From a bacterium (lineage in GTDB: Bacteria > UBA9089 > CG2-30-40-21): a stretch of DNA of 5,480 nt. The position numbers were made by a program, and so were the translations under genes. Positions 5,359 to 5,480 of the stretch are shown piece after piece (within the stretch, counting starts at the first letter, position 1; the number at the start of each line of letters is the position of its first letter). The stretch spans positions 1 to 5,480 of the forward strand of contig JAHIZN010000374.1 of NCBI GenBank assembly GCA_018814245.1, in the 5' to 3' direction. The notes below the pieces were generated by a model. The model was given only the letters and a program-made list of their open reading frames with translations, was not told the origin of the DNA and did no database searches.

Positions 5359-5422
5359 TGTAGTGTCGCGTCAACTTTAATTTGTCGCACAACCATTGTA
5401 GTACTGCGTCATCATTAAAGTT
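5359..5422. repeat. Imperfect 22-base direct repeat pair with an internal inverted repeat
   Basis: The 22 bases starting TGTAGT at 5359 recur 38 bases later at 5397 with 17 of 22 positions identical; both contain GCGTCA and end TTAA. Overlapping them, AACTTTAAT (5373-5381) is the exact reverse complement of ATTAAAGTT (5414-5422). I recognise no named family. It may be the remnant of a small mobile element. Confidence 0.45.
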
Positions 5423-5440
5423 TAGGATTAAACATGTGTC

Positions 5441-5460
5441 ACTCCTGCGAATGCAGGAGT
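5441..5460. repeat. REP-like hairpin (ACTCCTGC / GCAGGAGT)
   Basis: ACTCCTGC (5441-5448) pairs perfectly with GCAGGAGT (5453-5460) around the loop GAAT. The element, with its TGTC lead, resembles the very common intergenic palindromes of the GTCATTCCCGC...GCGGGAAT kind. A second small inverted repeat follows, CCCTC (5463-5467) with GAGGG (5475-5479), and runs to the window edge. No T tract follows, so a terminator is not supported. Confidence 0.75.
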
Positions 5461-5480
5461 CTCCCTCCTGTTTTGAGGGG

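Overview
The window looks like chromosomal DNA from an AT-rich, Gram-negative-type bacterium, probably an uncultured one. All five genes I can support lie on the minus strand, so transcription runs from high to low coordinates. The lineage cannot be fixed from this window. The AtpB sequence has a deltaproteobacterial/planctomycete-like flavour. The intergenic spaces are full of short palindromic repeats of the GTAGGGGC...GCCC(C)TAC kind, common in uncultured environmental bacteria and some cyanobacteria. I assign no phylum.

Layout in transcription order. (1) 5480-5007 is a 474-base gene-free stretch with a REP-like hairpin, a degenerate direct-repeat pair, a decayed palindromic repeat and the ftsH leader. 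(2) 5006-3129 is ftsH, an intact membrane AAA+ zinc protease starting at TTG behind a very strong ribosome binding site. (3) 3125-2945 is a cluster of four 27-base palindromic repeats, three in one orientation and one inverted. (4) 2929-1697 encodes a predicted secreted protein of unknown function that appears to hold two diverged glutamine-amidotransferase-like domains. (5) 1632-1597 is a good sigma70-type promoter whose -10 box sits inside a perfect 22-base palindrome. (6) 1572-73 is the start of an F-type ATP synthase operon, in the order atpZ-like, atpI-like, atpB (subunit a). (7) 72-1 is the intergenic stretch after atpB, with a heptamer tandem repeat and a hairpin that would carry a GNRA tetraloop in the mRNA. 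The remaining ATP synthase genes would be expected just beyond coordinate 1.

Functionally, atpZ, atpI and atpB form one transcription unit. The two small membrane proteins are accessory factors for Fo assembly, and subunit a is the proton (or sodium) channel that works with the c-ring. FtsH is a quality-control protease for membrane proteins. Its position near the atp genes may be chance; an intervening gene, repeat cluster and promoter separate them.

The most distinctive feature is how related palindromic repeats occupy spaces between genes and touch gene signals. One appears to supply the atpI stop codon, one contributes to the ribosome binding site of the secreted-protein gene, and one begins 3 bases after the ftsH stop. 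I see no clear novel multi-gene system. The least understood gene is the 410-residue secreted protein.
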